From Cephalotus follicularis (Eukaryota; Streptophyta; Magnoliopsida; Oxalidales; Cephalotaceae): a DNA stretch of 64,000 nt. A program made the position numbers and the translations under genes. Of the stretch, positions 23,426 to 34,303 are shown piece by piece (positions within the stretch are counted from its first letter, which is position 1; each line of letters opens with the position of its first letter). The notes under the pieces were generated by a model that was not told the origin of the DNA, did no database searches, and worked only from the letters and a program-made list of their open reading frames with translations. The stretch spans positions 62,001 to 126,000 of the forward strand of contig BDDD01001783.1 in the NCBI GenBank assembly GCA_001972305.1, written 5' to 3'.

Positions 23426-25419
23426 TGTAATACCCCGTACCTGTTTTTAGAGGATTATATCTTAAGGCTTAGTTTTGTTCATGGGTTATGTATGTGTTTG
23501 TGTTTCTTCCTGGGTTGATTCGTGTTAGTTTTGCAGACGACGGTCCCGTTGCTGAGACGGAGCACCTCGGGGTTGGTCGGGATGGCGTGCGGGGTGTTTC
23601 TATGAGTGGGACATTCTCCTCTTTCTTTTATTGATATTTACATGTGCCTGTTATTGTCCTCTGGTTGAATGTTTTCCCTGGGGATTTGGATCTCGATTAT
23701 CTTGTATATTTGTGTTCTTGATCTGGGGTGAGGTTGAGAGCTCGGATAGTCCTCAGGATTGTGTATTTTGTCCTCGGATGTGTTGTTATCTTTGTTGATG
23801 ATAATCTCCTTATACCTTGGTTTTCCTCTGTTATGAGGGGTGCACGGAATTGTGCGGCTTGTTTTTCTTGGTTTTCCCTTGGTTGTACGGATAAAGGATA
23901 GCGAGCTGAGGCTCGGATAGATACTAGCGGACGAGGTCCGGATAGACATAGCAGGCAAGGCCTGGATAGGTGTGTGTTTCGCCTGGTATGGCGGTAGACC
24001 ACGGATACCGTGGTGGATAGCGACCTGAGGCTCGGATAGATACTAACGAGCTGAGGCTCGGATAGATTCTAGCAGGCGAGGCCTAGATATGTGTGTGTGT
24101 GTGTGTGTGTGGTGTCATGGTGTATGACAGCAGACCACGTGATGTGGTGATGTGTGTTTGTCTTCCTCTTCCTTATTTGTTGTCCCCGTCACGATTATTA
24201 TTTGTTGATGATGATATAATCTTCCATTGGATTCTTATACTTGTTGATATTTGAACTCTCTTGACAGGCTCTGAGGAGCTGGAAGTTGTCATGTGGTTGA
24301 GTTGTACATTCTTTTATTGTCCCCAGATATATTCTTGTTTCTCCCAGTTGGGTATGACCTGATATGTGTTTCCTTGTGTGTCCAGTGGTTGTGGATGCTC
24401 TGGAGAATGCTTGTTCTTGCTCACTAGTCAATTGTACTAATCCCCTCCCAGTTGTTTTGCAGAGGAAGCTGCTGTGGCAGCCAGGGCAGTCTTTTGGGTT
24501 GACAAGGTAGTCTGCGGGGGATGAGCAGAGCTGCCGGCTTCACGAGCTTGTCCTTACATGCATTCATGGGGGCATATGGGTTTTATTCTTTTGTTGTATG
24601 GTCCTCAGCCTGAGGAGGAAATGATATTCCTTTGTATGGGTCCTCGGCTTCGAGCAGGGGACGATACTTGTGAACTTTATATATATATTATTTTGGAATG
24701 ATAATATGATGTGTTCTTGAGATGATTTATTGTGTTTAATTAAGAGATTTCGTGTTTTTACTTGAAACGCTGTGTTACGATCTTTTGCTTGTTTACTGAG
24801 AAGGTTACTCGATGTCGGGCAAGTCGGGGGATCTCCCCGGGGTGGGGGTTCAACCTGTGGGGCTCGTGTCTTGACCTCAGGGGTTGTTAGGGCTGGGTTG
24901 GTTTATGATGTGGTCTTGCACTTGTCGTCGGGCTCTATCCGATGAGAACATGTTGTCCGAGGAGATGTCTGAGGAGAACGTGTTGTCCGGGGAGGTCATG
25001 TCCGAGGTTAGTCATCCAATGATGACATGCCCGAGGATGGCTCGTCCGGAGAAGGCATGTCTTAGGATGGAGGTGCAGGTCTGGCTTATGATACGTCGTG
25101 TTGTGTTGGATGGTGTTGGCATCCCCTGCCTGGGACCCCTGGCAAGACGTAGTGTTACTTTCTCTGCCCTTGCTCCCTTCCCTGGCATGTTCCTTTAGTG
25201 GAACGATGCATTTGGGCAGTGGTTGTTGTGTTTCCTTTAGTTAAACAGTGAGTTTTGGAATGGTTTTATGTAAGGGTTATTTACAGTTTTGCCATTTCCT
25301 GTTTTGTTTCTTCCCTGCCATGAGTTGTAGCGTTGTTTTGGCTTAGAGGAGATGGGAAATTCCTCCTCCCTGCCGGGCGATTCGTCCGAGGTGGTTATCC
25401 TGAGGGACGGGTCATCACA
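23426..25419 (+). repeat. 3' LTR of the gag-only Gypsy
   Basis: It starts TGTAATACCCCGTACC directly after GGTGGGGAGGA and ends GGTCATCACA. It aligns with the 5' LTR along most of its length. It includes a (GT)n run at about 24091-24110. Confidence 0.9.
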
Positions 25420-25424
25420 CAGTA

Positions 25425-25850
25425 AGTCTACCAGTGGATATGTGTTCACTTTGGGTGGAGCTATTGTTATATGGAAGTCCAAGAGATAGACTTGTATTGC
25501 ATTGTCGTCTATGGAGTCGGAACTTTATGCCTTCTCTTCTATAGGAGAAGAAGCATAGTGGATAAAGAATATAACTATGGACATTCCATTGACTCGGCTA
25601 AAGATTAACTCTTTAAGCCTGTTCTGTGATAATCGATTTGCTGTCCAAGTTGACAAAAACTCACTCTTTAATTGTAAGAGGAGACATGTGAGACTGAGAC
25701 ATGCATTGTTGAATTATCTTATAGAACGTGGGGTTATCACTTTGGTCGATGTGAAATCAAAGGATAATATGACTGATGCTCTCACAAAGGGTTTGAATAA
25801 AGATCAAATATTTCAAACAATGGGGGAAACGAGGTTAAAGACTATGTAGA
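25425..25850 (+). mobile_element. Copia RNase H (element 11203-27197)
   Basis: STSGYVFTLGGAIVIWKSK is followed by SSMESELYAFSS, CDNRFAVQVDKN and MTDALTKGLNKDQIFQT. This is the expected order of a Copia RNase H and C-terminus, resuming exactly after the CAGTA duplication. Confidence 0.88.
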
Positions 25851-26970
25851 CGTGTCTTAACCTACATTCTTAATTGTTTTAAAATATCTAATCTTTCTTT
25901 GTTGGCCAAATAAGATAAGCACTTGTTTATATGTTTCATCCATGCTTATAGTAGTCGGAAAATATGAGTGAATAGGTTGTCTCATTCCAAACTTGATGAA
26001 GATAGCATATCTCACTTCAGATGTCCTGTATAGGTAGGTTGTCTCATTCCAAATTTGATGATATAGCTTAGCTAAATCTGGATAGTCCTATTTGATTAAA
26101 TTGTCTCATTCCAAACTTGATGGAAGACAATTTATCCAAGAAGGATAAGATGACCGTGACATTCCAAACTGAAACATGGAAATGGTTATTTGCAAAAGAA
26201 ACCTGTTTTGGTTTTGTTTTTAATTGAAACTTGACAGTAATCGATTCTTTGTAAAATAAACTGTTTTGATCTTGTTCTTAATTGAAACTTGATACTGATG
26301 CTTATGAGTTTGATATTAATGTTTTAATGACATTGATATATATTTTCAGCCTATTGATATGATGCTAAGTTCTTCTTGGTAGAACTAAACATTATTCTGG
26401 TAAATTACACAGATGATTGAATTCATGTTACATTAAATTCATATTTGGTGATTTACAGATTATGACGAAAATGGAGGAGCAACTATGAATTGGGATCCTG
26501 ACCAGGATAATCTACTTGATGAGTGATATCATCTGGAGTTGTGAAAATTGTGGGGGATTTGTCATCTCTTTACTGCTGTAGAGACATTCCATATGCTGTC
26601 TATTTTATTGTTTTTACTTCATTTTATTTATGAGACTATATTGCTTAGCTCATGTATTTGTGAGACCTATTGTCCATTTCGATATACTTTACAGTTTTCG
26701 GTTTTTCTGATTGGTTCACATATACTTGAGACTTCACGCATATTTTGTTTTAAAACTATTTCTAAAGCTCTTTATTTGAGACGGTTGGATTGAGCTTAGA
26801 ACAGGTCTAAGATATTTGATTAGTCCATTTTTATACTGAAATGCATCTTAGATAAATTCTATCTTGGATTGAATTATTTGAGAATTTTGAATGTGGGTGA
26901 TCCATATTTTGTTTGGACATCACATTTCCACTGTATTGGATTGTGCTATATGTAAAACATAGGAGGAGAT
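25851..26970 (+). other. 3' non-coding region of the Copia and polypurine tract
   Basis: About 1.1 kb without open frames. It has three to four copies of TTGTCTCATTCCAAACTTGAT-like words (about 25975-26170) and ends in AGGAGGAGAT (26961-26970) just before the 3' LTR. The long 3' non-coding stretch is a property of some plant Copia lineages. Confidence 0.6.
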
Positions 26971-27197
26971 TGTTGAATACTTAAGTATCTAACTAATATG
27001 TTTTAATATAAGCCCAATAAGTGAAGACCTAAGAGTTGGGCCTATGTGGATTAGAGCTCATAATAAGGTAAAACCCTAGTATAAATATAAGTGTGCTAGC
27101 TGGAGGCAACAGTGCAGAGTATTCCAATATTGATACGAATGGTGTATTTCTTTAAGCCATACACACTTATCTCTCAATACAGATCAAAATCTTAACA
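26971..27197 (+). repeat. 3' LTR of the Copia at 11203-27197
   Basis: It runs from TGTTGAATAC to ATCTTAACA, is 227 bp like its partner, and is followed by TTTCA. Confidence 0.93.
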
Positions 27198-27202
27198 TTT
27201 CA

Positions 27203-27417
27203 ATGATCTACAACTTTTGTGTTTTATGTTTGGCCTGAATCTATCGTTTTCTTGATGAATTTCGTTGTTTTACGTTACTATAGCGTCTGTTGTCGTAGAT
27301 GGAGAACCGAAACTTTGAAAAATTTCCTAGGATTATTTTTAACTTCGATTTATGTTCTGCCAATTGATTTTAAAACTTTAAGATGTCTATTTTAACTTTT
27401 ATGTTTTGAGTTTGGTT
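27203..27417. other. Host sequence between two insertions
   Basis: Together with 10742-11197 and 30036-30758 this short AT-rich stretch appears to be the older sequence into which the Copia and the CAAAT-flanked LTR inserted. No coding homology. Confidence 0.4.
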
Positions 27418-27422
27418 CAAAT

Positions 27423-30030
27423 TGTAACATCCCGCGCCCGCAGGACAGACACGTGGCATTACTCTCAATCCAATACACAATACAATGGTCGGGACTAGCA
27501 ATATAAAAATACGGAAAAACTTAAAACTTTGCAAAGTATCTCATTTGCGGAAGTTACAATATCAATAATCCATCCATACGATTCAATACAATACAAATCC
27601 TTTACAATACTAGTCTTTTACAATATCAATCTTTTACAATACACTTATCAATCCTTCACTACAGTATTACAATACAATACATTCCAAACTTTTCACTACA
27701 ATCTCATAACCAGTTCTGCGGTACCCAAGCAGTCATGCGATCAAACGAGTCTTTAGTCCTTCTGTCCGCTGCTACCTGCTGCCCTACCTATGCCGCACAA
27801 AAGGTATAACACAGCCCCACCCCGAAGGATGGGGTTAGCCACACTGGCTAAGCAGAAACCTCATGCAGCATGTATGCATGTACAATGTGTAATATCGGTG
27901 ACAATATATACAATATCAATGTGCGGTGTACAATATCAATGCATGACATGGCAAATGCATATGTACAATTGGCGATCAGACTACCCGTATGACAGTGGCC
28001 CATAACAGAGAATACAGATAGGATCTATAACAATCAATCAATCAATGGCAGACACTCAATGGTGGTTTATGAAACACCTAATCAATCAATCAATATCCTA
28101 TAGAGCATGCGACCGGTGTCAATACAACATCAATCAGTTAGCAATGATCAATCCCACGGAAGGTAGTCCTTCAAAAATGGTGGGAGATCTATCTACGATT
28201 CTCAGACTGATCAGGTCTGGAACGCATAGATCTTCCAGCCTATGGCTGGGTCAATACAATCTCGATGAGCTACAGCTGAGGGAGCTACTGAAGCTGTTAG
28301 GGAGCTACGGCCCTCAGCGAGCGTCAATCGTCAATCAATCGTGCTCGTCAGCACATGCTCGTCAGCAAGACAATACAATAAAAGAGACGATCGACGAAAT
28401 AGGTGGACAAAGTCAACCTAGCATGCTGACGTAAACCACAAGGTTGCTCTATAGGATCCATACAATACAATCAATCAATCAATCGAGTCAATACAATGTT
28501 AAGTAAAGTCAATAAGTGGTGGTGTCTAATGGAGAAATGGGAATGTGCGTCCATCATACTGACTTAGATTCACAACAACACTCATGACTCAAGCAATCGA
28601 TCAATGTATCAATACAACATCGAAGCAAAGTCAATAAATGGTGGTGCCTAATGGAGGGATGGGAACGTGCGTCTATTTTACCGACTTAGACTCACAACGA
28701 CACTTACGACTCAAACAATCAGTCAATCAATCAATAGCCGCTAGGCGGTGACAATTGAATCGACGGAATAGGAATGAACATCTATTTGGTCAATGAAAGT
28801 CACTGGGTCGTCACCTATGGCTTAAGCTGTCACTCTATCAAACTATCGATTCGATCTTTAAAAACCATTGAAAACTGTGTTTTAAACGCTTGAATACCTC
28901 AAGTGGGGCTCCGGTCAAGCGGCAATGTGAAAAGGGTTGAGAAACCAGCTTTAACAGTTAAAAAACTCCACTCAGCCTGAAAGGCATCGATGTCCTTGGC
29001 CAAAGACATCGATGCGTATCAGGGCATCCCTTTAAAAATGGTAGAAAGACGTCGATGTCTTTCAAAGACATCGATGTCTTTCTCAATTTGGCCGAAGACG
29101 TCGATGTCCTTGGACAAAGACGTCGACGCGTTTCAATGAAAATGGCCTGGGAATGCGCATCGATGTCTCGCGTCGAGGCCTTCTCTGGGGAAAGGCATCT
29201 CAAGCAAAAGACGTCGACGCCTTTCAAAGACGTCGATGTCTTTGCTGCGAAAACAAGGAGGCTGTATCCCAAAGAGAAAGACATCGATGTCCATGGGCAA
29301 GGGGATCGATGTCTTTGCTGGGAATGGCCGATTTTTTTGCAGAAAACCAGCAATTTTGAAGCCAAAATCCAATCAAATCCATTCTTTAAGAGACCAAGGG
29401 TTAAAAATCAGTCTTTAAGGTTAGTAAAATTAGTTACAACCTTCAATTTAGCATTTCAATCTTTCTATTAACAATTAGGTCAAGGGTTTGCTATAAACCC
29501 TAAAAACCCCAATTCACTCAATTCAATTATTCAATCAATCATTCAATCAATACAATCAATCATTCAATCAATACAAGAGGCAGGAAATTAAAGTAAGAAG
29601 TCCTACCTTTAACGAAGCTTCAAAAGTGGAGCTATTGATCGGTCAATCAGCTAAAATCGCCCAAAAATCAGCTGCTTTCTTGTTCAATCGGCAACCCATA
29701 ACTTACAATTGGTATCCTTGTTGAAGGAGATGCAATCCGGCTGCTAAGGAGATGGAGAGAGGCTGCCAGCAAGAGGGAGAGAGGGAGAAGGATAGAGAGA
29801 GAAGAAGGATGAGAAAAATGAGAGTAAGGAGAGAAAGAATTGACTTATATAGTCGATTCGATAAACTCTCCGAAACTCGGCCCAAAATCCCGACTATACA
29901 TGCATAAAACCAATACAAACTCATTAGGTATGAGAATACCTCAATTAAATACAATTCAATACGGTTCAGTACAATACAATACGGTACAATGTATGCATGA
30001 ATAGTACAAAAAGGAATTCGGGTCGTCACA
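27423..30030 (-). mobile_element. Solo LTR, Gypsy-type, target duplication CAAAT
   Basis: It has TGTAACATCCCG at 27423 and GGGTCGTCACA at 30030, flanked by CAAAT at 27418-27422 and 30031-30035. It is 2608 bp with no internal region. The minus orientation is shown by a TATA-like TATATAAG on the minus strand near 29850, by the TGTGACGACCC start and by the hairpin pair at 27815-27851. It holds many CAAT/ACAAT microrepeats and a palindrome array (28983-29317). Formed most simply by LTR-LTR recombination. Confidence 0.92.
28983..29317. repeat. Palindrome array AAAGACRTCGAYGTCTTT
   Basis: About ten units share the core RTCGAYG. AAAGACATCGATGTCTTT (29064-29081) is a perfect 18-bp palindrome, and 29045-29062 differs from it at one position. 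Two units contain exact GTCGACGC. Confidence 0.85.
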
Positions 30031-30035
30031 CAAAT

Positions 30036-30758
30036 CATGTTCTAAAATAAAAATATTCTCCTATGAAAATTTATGTGTACTGAAAATTCCAGATTTGCTT
30101 TTCTAACTATGAAAAATCACCCAGGCCACAAATCTCATCAAAAAATTATGATTTTTATATTACTGGAAAGATCATAAAGTTTTCTAAAGATTCTATATTT
30201 TGAGTTTCTCTTTATTTTGATTTCTTCTTATCGTAATAAATCCTCAAATTTTATTGCACAAAATTTGTCTTGATCAATATTTGTCAATGTTATTGATACC
30301 GAGCATTGTATTATTCCAAATTGATTTGAGAATGAGAATGGTTTTGTTTATTGAGAATTTGGAATGAGAAGGTTCATGAATATGATTATGTCAAAGTATG
30401 AAGATTGGTCCTACCCATGTATGAGGTAGCGAGTTGTGTGCTCGCGAGGTAGTGAGCTGTGTGCTCATGATAAGAAGAAATGTGAATGTTATGGGAGTCT
30501 TCCGAGTTGAATTTATTATTGTGAATGGTATTGCAATCGTTTATTCTTGTATTATGAACTATTGAATCGCTCCATTGGATTGTCTTAATTGAATTGTTTT
30601 GATCATTCGTTTCTTGAATAATTGTTCAATGTACCATTGTTGTTTTTGTTTTTATCCCTAACTAGGTTATTTGAGCTCACTCTATTACTTTTTGTTTCAT
30701 AGAGAATTTATTAGTTTTTGTTTGTCGAATATTTATTTTAGTGTTTTAGTATTGGTTA
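30036..30758. other. AT-rich host sequence between two LTR insertions
   Basis: No coding homology. Two small adjacent hairpins (GCGAG-TTGTGTG-CTCGC near 30429-30445 and TGAGC-TGTGT-GCTCA near 30454-30468) form a tandem pair. The stretch may be part of an old LTR that also includes 10742-11197 and continues at 57922. Confidence 0.4.
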
Positions 30759-32050
30759 TGTCACGCCTTGAATCACGAGGAGGACCCCACGGTCTGACAC
30801 GTGACATGTATCCATACAATTCATTCATTATCATCCAAAATATGCTATAAATTTAAAACTTCAAAATAAGAATCATGCATGCAGAAATAGCCATTCAATT
30901 ATCTCGCGTGGATAAACCCAATAGTAATATATATCAAATCTTATATCAAAAGCACTGCCACGAGCCGACAAGTCAACATAACTGATTTACAATCATTCTT
31001 ATACATTAAGCATTCTTATACAAGGTAGGTCGATAGGACCTGCACTGTTAACGAAGTCTTGCTCTGCGATCCGACCCATCTGGTCACTTCGATGCATCAT
31101 CTGTACCTGCTCCTAATTGTTGTGCCCATTTCGAGAATGGGTCAGCAACCATTGGCTATGTAGGCAATACTATATGAAATGAAGTGTTACAGGTATGGTA
31201 GATATATGGATGACATATGAGAGGCTTGAATGCCATTTCATAGAAATAGCCCATATCATAAAAGTCATCATTCATACACGCTAAGCCTACAGGCATTTCA
31301 CATACCAATCCAAAGTCATCTAGGGATACATATATTCACAAAGTATGAGTAGGCAGAGGACTTCCATCCTTCTACGCACTCTCAGTGTTGTAGGTAGTGG
31401 AGTCAACAAGCATAAGCTCTCCTCGGCCTCCTCTGCTCGAGTTAGCCTCACCATAAGCGCTCCTCGGCCTCCTCGACTCAAGGTAACATCACTATCGTCT
31501 ACACACCACTCTGCCGCAATTGAGCATCACCATTGTCTACGCACTGCTTGTTCTACAAAGGATGGAGTTGAGATAATGCTAGCCTGGTCAATCCTTCCCC
31601 TAAATACTAGTCTCTTTAGGATAGAGCATAGGCAGTCGGAATTGATTTAGTTAAACCTTCCCCTTAATGCTAGTCTCTTTCGGATAGAGCATACCAGGTA
31701 GTCGGGGTCACACGAAGTGACACGGAGTCCTCGCAGCCCTTCACAATGCGGAATTCACTCGTAGGTTCACCTGCTAAAGTGGGTCATGTGGTTCCTCCTT
31801 CAGACCAAGCGGCTACCTCCCTAATCCCCATGACATAGTGGAGATTGGGAGTGGGTTATCTCATCAAATCTCAACAATGTCGGGCAAAAGCAATGACCTT
31901 AGATGTCTGCAACTATACAACCATTTGGGTGATTGGTATTGGAACCCATTTGATTAGAGAAGGGTTCATCTAGGCTACATAGCCTTAGTGTTTTCCTAAG
32001 ACCTGATGTCAGACGTCGAGCTCTGGAGCTATGATATCTTCCTATGAGGC

Positions 32051-32330
32051 CTGCCTTCAAGTATCGAGGTCTACCTTCAAGCACTGAGTTCTGCTTTCAA
32101 GTACGGAGGTCTGCCTTCAAGCACTAAGGTATGCTTTCAAGTACCAAGGTCTGCCTTCAAGTAATGAGATCTACCTTCAAGCGCCGAGGTTTGCCTTCAA
32201 GCACTGAGGCCTGCCTTCAAGTACCACGGTCTGCCTTCAAGTACTAAGGTCTGCCTTCAAGCGCTGAGGTCTGCCTTCAAGTACTGAGGTCTGCCTTCAA
32301 GTACCGAGGTCCGCCTTCAAGTACTGAGGT
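32051..32330 (+). repeat. 20-bp minisatellite, 14 full units
   Basis: Consensus CTGCCTTCAAGTACTGAGGT, exactly 20 bp per unit without length change, plus a partial fifteenth unit. The first half of each unit is constant; the second half varies (TACTGAG, CACTGAG, CGCCGAG). It lies inside an LTR. Confidence 0.95.
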
Positions 32331-32906
32331 CCGACTTCGATCCTTTTGCTATCCAGGATCAACCCTTGTCCTCTGAAATAGCTAACCACATCTTCTCTAT
32401 AAACCTTAAAATCCTTAGATCCATGCCCGTGGGTCCATAATAGGCAGAGAGAAGAGATTAGACCTATAAAACTTAAAATCTCTATTCTTTCTCTGATTTC
32501 TATTTAATCAATCATTTATTGGGTCAATCACCCTAACTCATGCATCTAGTCCTGATCTAGCAGTTCATAACAGCATACATCATTCAAGGCAAAAATATGC
32601 ATGAGTTCAAAGCATATATGTAGAACCTACCTCGATAATTGTCGAGTTACAGATCTAGAAGGATCTGCTGCTAAAACCTTGATTTGATCATTCCTTCAGG
32701 TTCTACACACTGCTACGAGTCCAAAGACCCCTCATTTTACTTGATTATGCCTACTCTCTCTCTAAAAGTGACGCTGAAAACGAAGCTGCAAATTTCGGCG
32801 TCGATGGGGAAGAAGGAGAAAAGGTGAGGAAGAGATGCGCGACGAAGAGGAACCCGTGGTTCACTTGATCTCTCACTAAACGGCCAGCGGTAATCACCAA
32901 CTGCTC

Positions 32907-32907
32907 G

Positions 32908-32935
<28 letters not shown>
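32907..32935. repeat. (CT)n microsatellite at the Tekay insertion point
   Basis: About 14 CT units run directly into the TGTAACATCCCC start of the Tekay element. The run appears to resume as CTCTCTAG at 57681 on the far side. Confidence 0.9.
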
Positions 32936-32940
<5 letters not shown>

Positions 32941-34303
32941 CATCCCCAGACGGCGGGAGTCGTCAGGTCATAATACAGAACCTAACATAACATAACATAA
33001 CTTAACCAAACATAAACATAACTTTATTAGCTAAAAACGTGGCGGTCAAAACATAACATATCTGGAAACTGATCATAAACTGAAAACTTAACATATTCTG
33101 AAACTTAAACATGTTCCAAGGGTCAATTATTAAAAAACATAAACCAAAAGTAACTTATTGGTTAAGACCACTCCTACTAGAAAACATATAGGGATCACAC
33201 TCCAAGAGGGTCCCAGACATATGGTGGTCATCTCTCAATCACACTTTCCCCCGTTGCTCCTGATAAACTGCCGTACGGAAACAAAAGCGCGGCTTAGCAA
33301 ACCTCAGTACAGATATAGAATATAAAAATAGTAAACGATAATTTCAAAGTAGTAAGATTTCAAAAGTTATCTCAAAACATAAATCTTAAGTAGTAAATCA
33401 GTTTAAAAATTCATTGAAGTCAAATCCATAACTTCCGAAACATATACGAAACATTTCAAAAACATAAGTTTCATAATATCATACTGAGCCACATAACATA
33501 TAATGTATCAAAACACATAGATGGCAAGGGAGGAGCTAATTCTGCACGCCCAATAGAATTGAAGCGTACGGCACTACACAAGTCAATTCTCGTATCATAT
33601 CATATCACATATTGCATAACTCCACACGTATGCCATATACTAGAATCGATTCATAGCCTCTATCATACATAACGGATCCATAAATCCACCTCATGGGATT
33701 TATTCATAACATACAGAGACACCGTAGACTAATCACACAGCTACGAAAGTGTCATGTCCCCGTGTCAGGCCTACGACATGTCTATGGTATGCCCCATAGG
33801 TGGGTACAAATACTCAGTATTTTATCATTTTGAAAACATTGATTAATCATAATCAATTTAAAATCCATGCAAACATGCATTTTTTGAAACATAACATTCA
33901 TTTATTTCCACTATAAAGAGATGATCATAATATAGTTTATAACATACCATAACATAAGTATAAAGTCAGGAACATTCAATTCGCAAAATGTCAAAACCGA
34001 CTTTATTTCAGAACATATCAAAATCATAAAACATAACCAAGTTCTTAAAACCGACGGAATATAGCAAGGAAACGAACATCCATTCATAATACAAAACTGA
34101 ATTTTGTTCGATAAAATCGAAGAGAGTGTCAAAGAGCAGAATATCCGTACCTTATGCGCTTATAGAAAAGACTTACGAAAAGACCGATTAATTTTTAACT
34201 GGCATTTGATGCACAACAATCTAAAAGATATAAAACCATTCATATAAGGGTCTGAAAATCATTAAGGGCATAAAACAAATTTATAACAGTGTTTAGGACA
34301 GAC

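Larger units (their letters stand above)
19448..25419 (+). mobile_element. Gag-only Ty3/Gypsy element (TR-GAG-like), with target duplication CAGTA
   Basis: It has TGTAATAACTCG at 19448 and ...GGTCATCACA at 25419, with CAGTA at 19443-19447 and 25420-25424. LTRs are 19448-21823 (about 2.4 kb) and 23426-25419 (about 2.0 kb). The internal region (about 1.6 kb) holds a tRNA-Met primer site, a gag and two zinc knuckles, but no protease, RT or integrase. A polypurine tract AAGGTGGGGAGGA precedes the 3' LTR. LTR divergence is about 6% over a sampled stretch. Gag and flanking motifs point to a Tekay-type chromovirus relative. The architecture matches the known plant TR-GAG class, though simple loss of pol from a normal element would look the same. 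Broken. Confidence 0.9.
11203..27197 (+). mobile_element. Ty1/Copia element carrying two nested insertions
   Basis: The 227-bp LTRs lie at 11203-11429 and 26971-27197, bracketed by TTTCA duplications (11198-11202, 27198-27202). Own sequence is about 6.2 kb; the rest is insertions at about 14445-18270 and 19448-25419. In order it carries a leader, gag with zinc knuckle, protease, integrase, RT, RNase H, a long 3' non-coding stretch and the polypurine tract AGGAGGAGAT. The LTRs differ at about 27 of 227 positions by eye (about 12%), the most diverged pair here, so it is one of the older layers. It has many breaks (more than ten) and is a fossil. Lineage within Copia unresolved. Confidence 0.92.

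Noticed and set aside
28045-28434. 129-codon ORF in a solo LTR
   Set aside because: Produced by CAAT-type microrepeats and antisense to the LTR; no domain recognised.
32051-32330. CRISPR-like regular array
   Set aside because: Units are contiguous 20-bp repeats with no unique spacers, inside a plant LTR; it is a minisatellite.
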